A stretch of DNA of 64,000 nucleotides from Streptoverticillium olivoreticuli subsp. olivoreticuli (GCF_003391135.1 NZ_CP031455.1:7343501-7407500); one strand, 5' to 3'. Shown: positions 42,515 through 51,753, numbered from the stretch's first letter. The notes: a model not told the origin generated them from the sequence alone. Numbers and translations are program-made.

Positions 42515-44641
42515 CTACGCCGGGCGTTGCAGCACGGCAAGGCTGCGGTCCGTCAGCGTCAGGCTGTCACCCGCGCGGACCTTCGGGCCGTCCGTCGCGA
42601 CGCCCTCCGGGCGGGCCGTGTCGACCACGATCTGCCACTGCCGGCCGTGATTCACCGGCACGACGAAATCCAGCGGCTCGTCGTGCGCGTTGAACATCAG
42701 CAGGAAGGAGTCGTCGGTGACCGGCTCCCCCCGGGGCCCGGGCTCGGAGATCGCGCTGCCGTTGAGGAAGACGGTCAGCGACTTCGCGTGGGACGCGTGC
42801 CAGTCCTCGTCCCGCATCTCCTCACCCTCGTGGGTGAACCAGGCGATGTCGGAGAGCTCGTCGTGCGTGCCCTGCACCGGACGGCCGTGGAAGAAGCGGC
42901 GGCGCCGGAAGACGGGATGGTCGCGGCGGAGCCAGACCATCGCGCGGGTGAAGGCCAGCATCCGGCGCGCCCGCTCGCAGGAGCCGTCGGCCGGGCGCGG
43001 CCAGCGCACCCAGGAGGTCTCGTTGTCCTGGCAGTACGCGTTGTTGTTGCCGTGCTGGGTGCGCGCGAACTCGTCCCCGTGGCTGAGCATCGGCACTCCT
43101 TGCGAGACGAGGAGCGTGGCGATGAAGTTCCGCATCTGCCGCTCGCGCAGGGCCAGCACCCCGGGGTCGTCGGTGTCGCCCTCGGCCCCGCAGTTCCAGG
43201 ACCGGTTGTGGCTCTCGCCGTCCCGGTTCTGCTCGCCGTTGGCCTCGTTGTGCTTGTCGTTGTACGCCACCAGGTCGTGCAGGGTGAAGCCGTCGTGACA
43301 GGTGACGAAGTTGATGGAGGCCAGCGGCCGCCTGCCGTCGCCCTGGTAGAGGTCGGACGAGCCGGTCAGCCGGGAGCCGAACTCCGCCAGGGTGGCGGGC
43401 TCGCCGCGCCACAGGTCCCGGGACGTATCCCGGAACTTCCCGTTCCATTCGGCCCACAGGGGCGGGAAGTTCCCGACCTGGTAGCCGCCCTCCCCGACGT
43501 CCCACGGCTCGGCGATCAGCTTCACCTGGCTGACGACCGGATCCTGCTGCACCAGGTCGAAGAAGGACGACAGCCGGTCCACCTCGTGGAACTGCCGGGC
43601 CAGCGTGGCCGCCAGGTCGAACCGGAAACCGTCCACCCGCATCTCGGTCACCCAGTAGCGCAGGCTGTCCATGATGAGCTGGAGCACGTGCGGGCTGCGC
43701 ATCAGCAGGGAATTGCCGGTGCCGGTGGTGTCCGTGTAGTAGCGCGGATCGTCCGCCAGCCGGTAGTACGAGGCGTTGTCAAGACCCCGGAAGGAGAGCG
43801 TGGGCCCCAGGTGGTTGCCCTCGGCCGTGTGGTTGTAGACCACGTCGAGGATGACCTCGATGCCCGCCGCGTGCAGCGCCCGCACCGCCGACTTGAACTC
43901 CAGGACCTGCTGCCCCCGGTCGCCCCAGGAGGCGTAGGCGTTGTGCGGGGCGAAGAATCCGATGGTGTTGTAGCCCCAGTAGTTGGCCAGTCCCGCGTCC
44001 GACAGCCGGTGGTCGTCGACGAACTGATGGACCGGCATCAGTTCGATGGCGGTGACCCCCAGCTCCGTCAGGTGCTCGATGACGGCCGGGTGGGCCAGCG
44101 CCGCGTAGGTCCCGCGCACCTCCTCCGGCAGCGCGGGGTGGCGCATCGTCAGGCCCTTGACGTGGGCCTCGTAGATGACCGTCCGGTGGTAGTCGGTGCG
44201 CGGCGGCCGGTCGTCGCCCCAGTCGAAGTACGGATTGACCACGACCGAGGTCATCATGTGCGGGGCGGAGTCCATGTCGTTGCGCTTCTCCGGCCGTCCG
44301 AACGGATAGCCGTAGACCGCCTCGCCCCAGTCGACGGCGCCGCTCACCGCCCGTGCGTAGGGGTCGAGCAGCAGCTTGGCGGAGTTGCACCGCAGGCCCC
44401 GGTCCGGCTCGTACGGGCCGTGCGCCCGGAAGCCGTACCGCTGGCCCGGCATGACGCCCGGCAGATAGGCGTGGCGCACGAACGCGTCGCTCTCACGGAG
44501 CTCCACCGCCGTCTCCGAGCCGTCGTCGTGCAGCAGGCACAGCTCGATCCGCTCGGCGGCCTCGGAGAAGACCGCGAAGTTGGTGCCGGCGCCGTCGTAC
44601 GTGGCGCCGAGGGGGTACGCCTGTCCCGGCCAGACCTGCAT
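42515..44641 (-). CDS. glgX: Glycogen debranching enzyme GlgX
   Basis: Removes alpha-1,6 branches from limit dextrin or short glycogen. A 708-residue GH13 enzyme with an N-terminal CBM48 (GATYDGAGTNFAVFSEAAERIELCL), then VILDVVYNHTAEGNHLGP, VDGFRFDLAATLAR, LIAEPWDVGEGGYQVG and INFVTCHDGFTLHDL. It supplies linear maltooligosaccharides that TreY and TreZ turn into trehalose, which explains the clustering. ATG 44641 is preceded by the palindrome GAGTCGACTC rather than a clear Shine-Dalgarno sequence. Confidence 0.95.
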   Translation of the reverse strand: MQVWPGQAYPLGATYDGAGTNFAVFSEAAERIELCLLHDDGSETAVELRESDAFVRHAYLPGVMPGQRYGFRAHGPYEPDRGLRCNSAKLLLDPYARAVSGAVDWGEAVYGYPFGRPEKRNDMDSAPHMMTSVVVNPYFDWGDDRPPRTDYHRTVIYEAHVKGLTMRHPALPEEVRGTYAALAHPAVIEHLTELGVTAIELMPVHQFVDDHRLSDAGLANYWGYNTIGFFAPHNAYASWGDRGQQVLEFKSAVRALHAAGIEVILDVVYNHTAEGNHLGPTLSFRGLDNASYYRLADDPRYYTDTTGTGNSLLMRSPHVLQLIMDSLRYWVTEMRVDGFRFDLAATLARQFHEVDRLSSFFDLVQQDPVVSQVKLIAEPWDVGEGGYQVGNFPPLWAEWNGKFRDTSRDLWRGEPATLAEFGSRLTGSSDLYQGDGRRPLASINFVTCHDGFTLHDLVAYNDKHNEANGEQNRDGESHNRSWNCGAEGDTDDPGVLALRERQMRNFIATLLVSQGVPMLSHGDEFARTQHGNNNAYCQDNETSWVRWPRPADGSCERARRMLAFTRAMVWLRRDHPVFRRRRFFHGRPVQGTHDELSDIAWFTHEGEEMRDEDWHASHAKSLTVFLNGSAISEPGPRGEPVTDDSFLLMFNAHDEPLDFVVPVNHGRQWQIVVDTARPEGVATDGPKVRAGDSLTLTDRSLAVLQRPA

Positions 44642-45115
44642 GAGTCGACTCTTCCACTTTTCTGACGGTTCTTCGGGCTCTGCTCTTCTGGGCTCTGCGC
44701 GGGCGCCACGAGCTCCTGCCACGACACCGCCGTGGGCTCCGGTACGGAGCCGAACCGGCATCCTCGCCCAACCGTGGCCGCCGAGCCGCCCTTTCGCCAG
44801 ATCTTCCCCAAAAGGAGCGCAACCACGGCTCTCTTCGGCTCGTCCAACCGGGTGACCGGCCGGTATCGGACCCGTATTGGCCGGTTCCGGTGCGCGGCCC
44901 GCCTCCCGGGGGCATCCGGGGCGTTTCGGGACGCGTCGGGGCGACCGCGCGCCCCCTGCCGCTATGAAACGGCTCACTCCTCCCGCGCGGGCCGCTCACA
45001 ACACCTACCCGGAGCGGGAGAGTTGACGGAAGGCCAGCCGTGTCCGGGTGCAGCGCCTCCCGCCCGCGCAGTAGTCTGCCTTGATCGTTGGACGGGGGCG
45101 GAAGGCGGTGCACTG
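44642..45115. promoter_or_regulatory. Divergent intergenic region glgX / SAV2148-like gene
   Basis: 474 bp without a convincing gene. It holds GAGTCGACTC (44642-44651) at the glgX start, and an inverted repeat ACCGGCC-N17-GGCCGGT (44855-44885). Both divergent genes must draw promoters from here. No RNA gene was recognised. Confidence 0.45.
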
Positions 45116-46357
45116 GTGAGCTCGGGCGGGCTGGAGCTGCCCCCTGGAGACGGCTGTCCCGGGGTTGACGGTTCGGCCGACACACCACCCGGCGCGGTGT
45201 CCTTGGCGCGTCCTGTGGAGATCGGGGCGGCCCTGGACTGGGACGCGGAGGCGTGGAGCGAGGTCCGCACCCGCGCCCGGCGGGCCGGCCGGGCCTACAT
45301 CTGGCTGAACCTGGTGGAGCAGCGGCTGCGCGCCGTCGTCGCCGCCGTGCTGCGGCCCGTCTACGAGCCGGTGCACGGCGAGGACGAGTGGGTCGTCGCC
45401 GCGGCCGGCCCGGCCGGGCAGGAGTGGGTCCAGCGGGCCGTGGCGGTCCGGGAGGTGAGCCGCCGCAAGGGCTATCTGCTGGACCCGGCCGACGACAACG
45501 TCCTGAGCTTCCTCACCCTCCCGCAGCTGCGCGAACTGCTCGTCCAGCACTGGCCGTGCTTCGAGCCGTACCTGGACGACCGGCGCGAGCTCGAACTGGC
45601 ACTGGACGAGCTCGAGGTGACGCGCAACGTCGTCTCCCGCAACCGCGCGCTCTCCGAGACGGTCCTCGCCCAGGCCGAGCGGGCCTCCGCGCGGCTGCTG
45701 AACATCCTCGGCGGCGGCAGCGGCGCGGGCAGCCCGTCGGCCGACCGGCTGCCCATCGACGCCGTCGAGGATCTCGTGGGCGATCGCTACGCCGATGTGG
45801 TGGGCGTCCACCCCGACCGGGTGCGGCTCCAGCGCCAGCTGCCCGTGGAGGACCTCTTCGGCAGCGCCCGCCGCCTCGACGCGGTGGGCATAGGCCTGAA
45901 CCTCCTCGTGCAGAACTACTCGGGGAGGCGACTGGTCCGGCTCGCCGAGGCGGGCTGCCGGGCCCGGCTGCTCTTCCTCAACCCCGCCAGCAGCGCCGTG
46001 CGCCGCAGGGAGCGGGAACTGGGCATCAAAAAGGGCGAGATGAGCCGGTCCGTCGAGATGAACATCATGCACATGCGGCGGGTCCGGGACCGGCTCCGGG
46101 ACACCGCGGCCTTCGAGATCCGGGTCTTCGACGAGACCCCGCGCTTCACCGCCTACCTCGTCAACGGCGACGGCTCCGACGGGCTCGCCGTGGTCCAGTC
46201 GTACCTGCGCAAGGCGCGCGGCATGGAGGCGCCGGTGCTGGTGCTGCGCGGCGGCGGCAACGTGGTGCGGGAGGGGCGGGAACCCGAGCACGGGCTCTTC
46301 GAGACCTACCGCGAGGAATTCGACAGCATTTGGGTGGATTCGCGCCCTGTGTCCTGA
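45116..46357 (+). CDS. SAV2148-family HEPN-like protein
   Basis: A 413-residue soluble protein. Two parts are visible: a helical N-terminal half (about 45-200; RAYIWLNLVEQRLRAVVAAVL, LPQLRELLVQHWPCFEPYL, LDELEVTRNVVSRNRALSE) and an alpha/beta C-terminal half (about 215-410; YADVVGVHPDRVRLQRQLPVED-like entry, VGIGLNLLVQNYSGRRLVRL, CRARLLFLNPAS). The block TRNVVSRNRALSE looks like the HEPN RNxxxH site with Arg175 in place of His; an R-x5-H pair (Arg139, His145) is also present. The second half recalls DUF5919-like domains. Recognised from memory as the actinobacterial SAV2148 family; function unknown. GTG 45116 with GGAAGG upstream. Confidence 0.78.
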   Translation: MSSGGLELPPGDGCPGVDGSADTPPGAVSLARPVEIGAALDWDAEAWSEVRTRARRAGRAYIWLNLVEQRLRAVVAAVLRPVYEPVHGEDEWVVAAAGPAGQEWVQRAVAVREVSRRKGYLLDPADDNVLSFLTLPQLRELLVQHWPCFEPYLDDRRELELALDELEVTRNVVSRNRALSETVLAQAERASARLLNILGGGSGAGSPSADRLPIDAVEDLVGDRYADVVGVHPDRVRLQRQLPVEDLFGSARRLDAVGIGLNLLVQNYSGRRLVRLAEAGCRARLLFLNPASSAVRRRERELGIKKGEMSRSVEMNIMHMRRVRDRLRDTAAFEIRVFDETPRFTAYLVNGDGSDGLAVVQSYLRKARGMEAPVLVLRGGGNVVREGREPEHGLFETYREEFDSIWVDSRPVS

Positions 46358-46470
46358 ATGCCGGTAAGGGAACTGATGCCCCGTGGGGCGCGCGGGCCCG
46401 GTGGGGCGTTGTCAGTGGTGCGTGCGACGCTGGGGACCAGTCGGGGGAAGCACCACGAAGGGGGACCGCG

Positions 46471-47187
46471 ATGGGGTGGCACCAGGAGCTGCTGATCGGT
46501 TTCGACCTGGAGACCACGGGCACGGATCCGGCCGAGGCGAGGATCGTCACGGCGGCCGTCGTCGAGACCAAGGGCGGTGAGCCGATCGGCCGCCGGGAAT
46601 GGCTGGCCGATCCCGGCGTGCCCGTCCCGGCCGAGGCCGCGGCCGTGCACGGCATCACGACCGAGCGCGCGGCGCTGGGCAGGCCGGCGCGCGAGGTGGT
46701 CGAGGAGATAGCGGCCACCCTGGCCGCGCACTGGTCGGCCGGGGCCCCGGTCGTCGCCTACAACGCCTGCTTCGACCTCTCCCTGCTGGCCGCCGAGTTG
46801 CGGCGGTACGGCCTGCCCTCGCTGGGCGAGCGACTGGGGGAGGCGGCGGCGGGCCGGGAGACCGGTCCGGTCGTCGATCCGTACACGATGGACCGCGCCG
46901 TCGACCGCTACCGCAAGGGCAAGCGCACCCTCGAAGCGGTCTGCGGGGAGTACGGCGTTGTGCTCGACGGCGCGCACGAGGCGGGCGCGGACGCGCTCGC
47001 GGCGGTGCGGGTCGCCTGCGCGCTGGCCGAGCGGTATCCGCACATAGCGGAGGCGTCGCCGTGGTCCCTCCACGGCGATCAGGTGCGGTGGTACGCGGAG
47101 TGGGCCACGAGCTTCGAGAAGTGGCTCCGCCGCCAGGGCAACCCGGAAGCGGTCGTCGACCCCCACTGGCCGTTGCGCGTGGGGTAG
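46471..47187 (+). CDS. DnaQ-like 3'-5' exonuclease (DEDDh)
   Basis: A 238-residue exonuclease like the DNA polymerase III epsilon subunit. ExoI is IGFDLETTGTDP, ExoII is VAYNACFDLSLLAAEL and ExoIII is GAHEAGADALAAV with the DEDDh His. The C-terminal tail (WYAEWATSFEKWLRRQG) is family-specific in actinobacteria. It may be a proofreading or repair exonuclease separate from the replicase. GAAGGGGG lies 7 nt before ATG 46471. It follows the HEPN-like gene by 113 bp in the same direction. Confidence 0.92.
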   Translation: MGWHQELLIGFDLETTGTDPAEARIVTAAVVETKGGEPIGRREWLADPGVPVPAEAAAVHGITTERAALGRPAREVVEEIAATLAAHWSAGAPVVAYNACFDLSLLAAELRRYGLPSLGERLGEAAAGRETGPVVDPYTMDRAVDRYRKGKRTLEAVCGEYGVVLDGAHEAGADALAAVRVACALAERYPHIAEASPWSLHGDQVRWYAEWATSFEKWLRRQGNPEAVVDPHWPLRVG

Positions 47188-47201
47188 CGGGCGGTTTGAT
47201 T

Positions 47202-47366
47202 CCCCAGACCTCCGGGTGCGCAAATTTCAGCCCGTCCGGCGTTTGAGGACGCTCCCGCAGGGCGCTCCGCCGCAGGCGCAACGGACCCGCAGCCGGGGGG
47301 CTGGGGCACGAGCCCCGGTTCGGGAAGGGGCGGGGTGGGGGAGAAGCCCGCCGCAGGCGGCAACAA
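47202..47366 (+). repeat. Dispersed intergenic repeat, copy 3 (long form)
   Basis: Core CCCGTCCGGCGTTTGAGGAC at 47231-47250, preceded by CCCCAGACCTCCGGGTGCGCAA-like sequence and followed by GACGCTCCCGCAGGG and a CCGCCGCAGGCGGCAAC block (47347-47363). The same order of blocks is found on the minus strand at 59.5 kb. It fills the 201-bp convergent gap between the exonuclease and the phosphotransferase gene, 44 bp after the former, so it may also end transcription. Confidence 0.8.
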
Positions 47367-47388
47367 ACCCGCACCCACACCCGGTCGA

Positions 47389-48285
47389 CTAAAACGCGTG
47401 CCACCGCACCGCCGCATCACCCGCCCGCAACGACGCCACCCGCCGCCGGAACTCCGCGAGAGCACCCGTATGCGCAGGCGCATGCTGCGCCACCCACGCA
47501 CAGCTCGCCGTCTCCCGCGCACCCCGCAGCACCTCGCACCCCTCCCACTCGCGCACATCCCATCCGTAGACCCGCACGAACGCCTCGTACGCGGGCAGAG
47601 GCAGGCCGTAGCGGTCCCGGCTGAGCGCGAGCACGACCAGGTCGTGCTCGCGCAGGTCGCCGGAGAAGGTCTCGAGGTCGACCAGGACCGGCCCGTCCGG
47701 CCCGATGTGCACGTTGCGGGGGAGGGCGTCGCCGTGGATCGGCCCCGGCGGCAGATGGGGGGTCAGCGCGGCGGCCGCCGCCGCGAAGCCGTCCCGCCGC
47801 TCGCGCAGATACGCGGCGTCGGCGGGGTCGACGGCGTCCCCGGCGAGCCGCAGCCACCGCTCGACCCCGCCGAGCAGTTCACGCCTGGGCAGCGCGAAGT
47901 CCGGCTCGGGCAGGGCGTGCACCACGCGCAGCAGCTCGGCGAGGTCGGAGGTGGTGGCCGGGCGCAGGGTCTCGGGCAGCCGGTGCCAGAGCGTCACGGG
48001 GTGGCCGTCGGCCACCCGGGGCGCGGGTTCGGCGGCCCGTACGGCCGGGACGCCGCTGTCCGCGAGCCACGCGGCGACGCGCAGCTCGTGGCGGGCGCGG
48101 TCCAGCAGCGAGGCGTCGCGCCCCACCTTGGCCACGAGGTCCCCGGCGGCGAAGACCGCGTTCTCGCCGAGGGCGAGCAGCGTCGCGTCCGCCACGGTCA
48201 CCTCCGGCACCGCCGCCGCGAGGAGCTCGCGCGCCCTCTGTTCCCCGAATGCCGTGTCCGCCGCTTCCACCACGTCGTACCTCAC
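47389..48285 (-). CDS. Aminoglycoside phosphotransferase-family kinase
   Basis: A 298-residue kinase-fold protein of the APH/choline kinase group. The N lobe has VFAAGDLVAKVGRD (ATP Lys), and the catalytic loop is PGPIHGDALPRNVHI (HGD and Asn), with the metal Asp in VLVDLETFSGD. Many such proteins phosphorylate small metabolites or antibiotics; the substrate is unknown. GTG 48285; no strong ribosome site. It is monocistronic, convergent with the exonuclease and divergent from the subtilase. Confidence 0.86.
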   Translation of the reverse strand: MRYDVVEAADTAFGEQRARELLAAAVPEVTVADATLLALGENAVFAAGDLVAKVGRDASLLDRARHELRVAAWLADSGVPAVRAAEPAPRVADGHPVTLWHRLPETLRPATTSDLAELLRVVHALPEPDFALPRRELLGGVERWLRLAGDAVDPADAAYLRERRDGFAAAAAALTPHLPPGPIHGDALPRNVHIGPDGPVLVDLETFSGDLREHDLVVLALSRDRYGLPLPAYEAFVRVYGWDVREWEGCEVLRGARETASCAWVAQHAPAHTGALAEFRRRVASLRAGDAAVRWHAF

Positions 48286-48770
48286 CTGCTGTCGAGCCGA
48301 TCGACTGACAGTCTCCCCTGTCGCCCGGCGCTCGGCGGGACCGGGGCGCGCGTGGCGCGGAACGGGCCGGCCGTGCCGACCGGAGGCCGTGGCGGCCCGG
48401 TCGTGGAGTGCGCCACCCAGGAAGGCTCCCTATGTGCCGAACGCCCCGGCCTTGTCCAGGTGTTACCGCAGACGCCATCGGCTCATCTGTGAAACACCTT
48501 GCACATAAAGCCAGTTGTGAGCCCGACACTCGTATGTCCTTCAAGTAAATAGTGGCAGCGATTGCCAGCGTGCTGTCCAATTTGCCGTCGTTCAGCGGGG
48601 TTTGAATTTTCGCAAAGACGTTGCGTATGTCACACCTTCCTTCGGATGTTGAATTGAGCGCGTCAATCCTGACAGGGTTTCGAAGCGCCCGGAGCGATGG
48701 CTTCCGTCACTTCGGGCGATTGCGCCCCACGCGCAATCCCCCCACATCCGCACGAGGAGGAAACCTCGTC
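48286..48770. promoter_or_regulatory. Long AT-richer upstream region of the subtilase gene
   Basis: 485 bp with no convincing gene. The second half (about 48500-48690) is clearly less GC-rich than the rest of the window (for example TTCAAGTAAATAGTGGC; TTTGAATTTTCGC), as is common before regulated secreted-enzyme genes in Streptomyces. No promoter of a known sigma class could be assigned with confidence. Confidence 0.5.
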
Positions 48771-50009
48771 ATGGCAACTCACAAGCGCGCCGGCAAGCGG
48801 CGGCTCGTTCTGGCGATATCCGCCGCGACGGCCGTCACGGCCGGAATCACGCTGCTGGCCCTGCCCGCCGGTGCCGCTCCCGCCCCCGCAGAGGGCACCG
48901 TCTACGGCGCCGGCGCCAAGGGCTCCGTGGACGGCAGCTACATCGTCCTGCTGAAGGACGGCGCGAGCGCCCAGGGCGCCGGAGCCAAGTCCGTCTCGGC
49001 GAAGGGCAAGGACCTCGCCGCACGCTACGGCGGCAAGCTCAACCGTACGTACGACTCGGCCGTCCACGGCTTCTCCGCCAGCGGCCTCGACGAGACCGAG
49101 GCGAAGCGGCTCGCCGCCGACCCGGCCGTCGACAAGGTCGTCCAGAACCACCGCTTCACCGTCAACGCCACCCAGGAGAACCCGCCCTCCTGGGGCCTGG
49201 ACCGGATCGACCAGACCGAGACCAAGGGCGACGGCAAGTACACCTACCCGGACAGCGCGGGCGAGGGCGTCACCGCGTACGTCATCGACACCGGCGTGCG
49301 CATCAGCCACAAGGACTTCGGCGGGCGCGCCTCCTACGGCTTCAACGCCGTCGACAAGAGCGACAAGGCCGAGGACGACAACGGCCACGGCACCCACGTC
49401 GCGGGCACCATCGCCGGAACTGAGCACGGCGTCGCCAAGAAGGCCAAGGTCGTGGCCGTCAAGGTCCTGGACGGCCAGGGCTCCGGCTCCACCGAGCAGG
49501 TCGTCGCGGGCATCGACTGGGTCACCAAGAACCACAAGGGCCCCTCGGTGGCCAACATGAGCCTCGGCGGCGGCGCGGACGAGGCTCTGGACGCGGCCGT
49601 GCAGAAGGCGATCGCCTCCGGCATCACCTTCGCCGTCGCGGCGGGCAACGAGTCCACGGACGCCGGCCAGGGCTCCCCGGCCCGGGTGAAGGAGGCCATC
49701 ACCGTGGCCTCCTCGACCAAGGACGACGAGCAGTCCGACTTCTCCAACTTCGGCAGTGTCGTCGACCTCTACGCCCCCGGCTCGGACATCACCTCCGACT
49801 GGAACGACAGCGACTCCGGCACGAAGACCATCTCCGGTACGTCCATGGCCACCCCGCATGTCGCGGGTGCCGCCGCGGTCTACCTGAGCGGTCACCAGGA
49901 CGCCACGCCCGAGCAGGTCTCCACAGCGCTCGTGCAGGGTGCCACCCCGGACAAGATCTCCAACCCGGGCGCGGGCACGCCGAACAAGCTGCTGAAGATC
50001 GTTCAGTAA
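48771..50009 (+). CDS. Secreted subtilisin-like serine protease (S8) with I9 propeptide
   Basis: A 412-residue exported protease. Signal peptide 1-36 (RLVLAISAATAVTAGITLLALPAGA), inhibitor-I9 propeptide about 50-125 (GSYIVLLKDGASAQ, FSASGLDETEAKRLAADPAVDKV), then the catalytic domain with Asp in AYVIDTGVRISH, His in NGHGTHVAGTIAG and Ser in SGTSMATPHVAGAAA. It resembles proteinase K-type actinomycete enzymes. AGGAGG lies 10 nt before ATG 48771. Its long AT-rich upstream region suggests growth-phase control. A hairpin follows the stop. Confidence 0.95.
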   Translation: MATHKRAGKRRLVLAISAATAVTAGITLLALPAGAAPAPAEGTVYGAGAKGSVDGSYIVLLKDGASAQGAGAKSVSAKGKDLAARYGGKLNRTYDSAVHGFSASGLDETEAKRLAADPAVDKVVQNHRFTVNATQENPPSWGLDRIDQTETKGDGKYTYPDSAGEGVTAYVIDTGVRISHKDFGGRASYGFNAVDKSDKAEDDNGHGTHVAGTIAGTEHGVAKKAKVVAVKVLDGQGSGSTEQVVAGIDWVTKNHKGPSVANMSLGGGADEALDAAVQKAIASGITFAVAAGNESTDAGQGSPARVKEAITVASSTKDDEQSDFSNFGSVVDLYAPGSDITSDWNDSDSGTKTISGTSMATPHVAGAAAVYLSGHQDATPEQVSTALVQGATPDKISNPGAGTPNKLLKIVQ

Positions 50010-50027
50010 GGCTCGCCGTTCCCTGCT

Positions 50028-50849
50028 TCACGCCGGCCGTCGTTCCCCACCCCCACGGGGCGCGACGGCCGGTTGCGGTTTGTCATGTCGGATCCGGGGC
50101 GGAGCCCCGGCGCTGCCCGTGCCCATCAGCCGCGCGGCCACCGCCTCGTCGTAGCGGCGCAGCGCCAGCGACACCAGCTCGTCCGCCGCCCCCAGCACGT
50201 CACCCAAGGCGTCGGCCAGGCGCGCCTCCCGCGCGATGCGGTCCGGCAGGCGGCCCGGAGCGATGACGTACGGGGCCACGGCCACCCGGTGGGCGCCCGC
50301 CGCGCGCAGGGCCCGTACCGCGTCCTCCACGCTCGGGGGGACCGCGGACGCGAAGGCCGGGCGCACCGCGAACCAGCCCGCCGCGCGCTCCCATTCCCGC
50401 GCGACACCCGCGATCACCGCGCCCGCCTCCGGGTCGGAGGAGCCGGCGGCCGCCAGGACCACCCCGGTCGAGCGCCGGTCGCCGGGGCGCACCCCGGCTT
50501 CGTACAGCCGCCGTTCGAGCGTCGCGGTCAGCAGCGGTGACGGGCCGAGCACCCCGGCCTGGCACACGCGCAGCCCGGGCAGCGCGGCCGTCGCCTCGCG
50601 CAGGACACCCGGGATGTCGGTCCGGGCATGGAAGGCGCGCGTCAGCAGCAGAGGGAGTGCGACCACCTCCCGCACGCCCTCCGCCGCGAGCCGCTCCAGC
50701 ACCCGCGGCACGCTCGGCACGCAGAAGTCCAGATAGCCCACCTCGACCCGCAGCTCCGGCCGGGCGGCCGCCAGCCGCCCCCGGAGCGCGGAGACCGTCG
50801 CCGCGTGGCGGGGGTCGCGGCTGCCGTGGGCGACGAGGAGCAGGACCAT
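50028..50849 (-). CDS. Sirohydrochlorin chelatase (SirB/CbiX type)
   Basis: Inserts Fe(II) into sirohydrochlorin to make siroheme, the cofactor of the sulfite reductase encoded at the head of this operon. A 273-residue protein: VLLLVAHGSRDPRHAATV carries metal-binding His8 and PLLLTRAFHARTDIPGVL the second His. A second, weaker CbiX-like half follows (GVVLAAAGSSDPEAGAVI; VAVAPYVIAPGRLPDRI). ATG 50849 is 10 bp after the permease stop, making it the last gene of the sulfur operon. A cobalt chelatase role is possible but less fitting here. Confidence 0.88.
   Translation of the reverse strand: MVLLLVAHGSRDPRHAATVSALRGRLAAARPELRVEVGYLDFCVPSVPRVLERLAAEGVREVVALPLLLTRAFHARTDIPGVLREATAALPGLRVCQAGVLGPSPLLTATLERRLYEAGVRPGDRRSTGVVLAAAGSSDPEAGAVIAGVAREWERAAGWFAVRPAFASAVPPSVEDAVRALRAAGAHRVAVAPYVIAPGRLPDRIAREARLADALGDVLGAADELVSLALRRYDEAVAARLMGTGSAGAPPRIRHDKPQPAVAPRGGGERRPA
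50033..50072. terminator. Hairpin between the subtilase and sulfur operon ends
   Basis: CCGGCCGTCG (50033-50042) pairs with CGACGGCCGG (50063-50072), and CCCC/GGGG inside the loop adds an inner stem. It lies 24 bp after the subtilase stop and inside the 3' end of the convergent chelatase gene, so it may serve both. Confidence 0.65.
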
Positions 50850-50859
50850 GGCCCGGTCC

Positions 50860-51753
50860 CTACCGGGCCGCCGCCGCCAGGCCGCGGCTGCGCAGCACCC
50901 TGCGCTCCAGCGGGCTGAAGACGATCAGGTCGATCGCGATGCCGACGAAGAGGATGAGGAGGATGCCGAGCAGGACGCCGGGCATGTCGGAGTCGGTACG
51001 GGCGTTCTCCAGGTACTGCCCGAGGCCGAGGCCCAGGTCGGGCGACGAGGCGATGAGTTCGGCGGCCATCAGGGAACGCCAGGAGAAGGCCCAGCCCTGC
51101 TTGAGCCCGGCGATGTAGCCGGGCAGGGCGGCGGGCAGCAGGATGTGCCAGGCGCCGCGGGCACCGGTGGCACCGAGGGTGCGCCCCGCCCGCAGATACA
51201 GCGGTGGCACCTGGTCGATGCCGGAGACCAGGCCGTTGGCGATGGACGGCACGGCGCCCAGCAGGATCACCGCGTACATCGCCGAGTCCGTGATGCCCAG
51301 CCAGATCACCGCTGCGGGCACCCAGGCCACGGACGGCAGCGACTGCAGCCCGGACAGGATCGGGCCGAGGGCCGCGCGGACGAACCGCACCCGCGCGACC
51401 AGCAGCCCGAGCGGGGTGCCGAGCACGAGCGCGGCGAGGAAGCCGAGCAGCCCGCGCGAGACGCTCGTCCAGACGATGTCGAGGAGCGTGCCGCGCAGCC
51501 ACAGCTCATGGAGGCTGTGCCAGACCGCCGACGGGTCGGGCAGCTTGTAGTCGTCGGTGACGTGCGCGAGGACCAGGACCTTCCAGACGGCCAGCACGAG
51601 CACGACGGCGACGGCCGGCGGCAGCACCTTGTGCAGCAGGACCTGGGTGAAGGGCGTGCGCTCGACCCGGACGGAGTCCAGGGCGTCGAGCCCCGCCTCC
51701 AGACCGGCGAGGTCCTGCGACTCCGCCTGCGGCGAGGTGTCAGTGCTTGCCAT
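50860..51753 (-). CDS. ABC permease, sulfonate/taurine (SsuC/TauC) type
   Basis: A 297-residue BPD-type permease with about six membrane segments (VLPPAVAVVLVLAVWKVLVL; LLGFLAALVLGTPLGLLVARV; SMYAVILLGAVPSIANGLVSG; GVLLGILLILFVGIAIDLIVF). The EAA loop is LRAGRTLGATGARGAWHILLPAALPGYIAG. It overlaps the ATPase gene by 14 bp. With the ATPase and the binding lipoprotein it forms an organosulfur importer inside the sulfate assimilation operon; a sulfate or nitrate analogue cannot be excluded. Confidence 0.9.
   Translation of the reverse strand: MASTDTSPQAESQDLAGLEAGLDALDSVRVERTPFTQVLLHKVLPPAVAVVLVLAVWKVLVLAHVTDDYKLPDPSAVWHSLHELWLRGTLLDIVWTSVSRGLLGFLAALVLGTPLGLLVARVRFVRAALGPILSGLQSLPSVAWVPAAVIWLGITDSAMYAVILLGAVPSIANGLVSGIDQVPPLYLRAGRTLGATGARGAWHILLPAALPGYIAGLKQGWAFSWRSLMAAELIASSPDLGLGLGQYLENARTDSDMPGVLLGILLILFVGIAIDLIVFSPLERRVLRSRGLAAAAR

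Noticed and set aside
47202..47366. Insertion sequence remnant
   Set aside because: No transposase fragment, terminal repeats or target duplication; the same blocks recur elsewhere as a short intergenic element.
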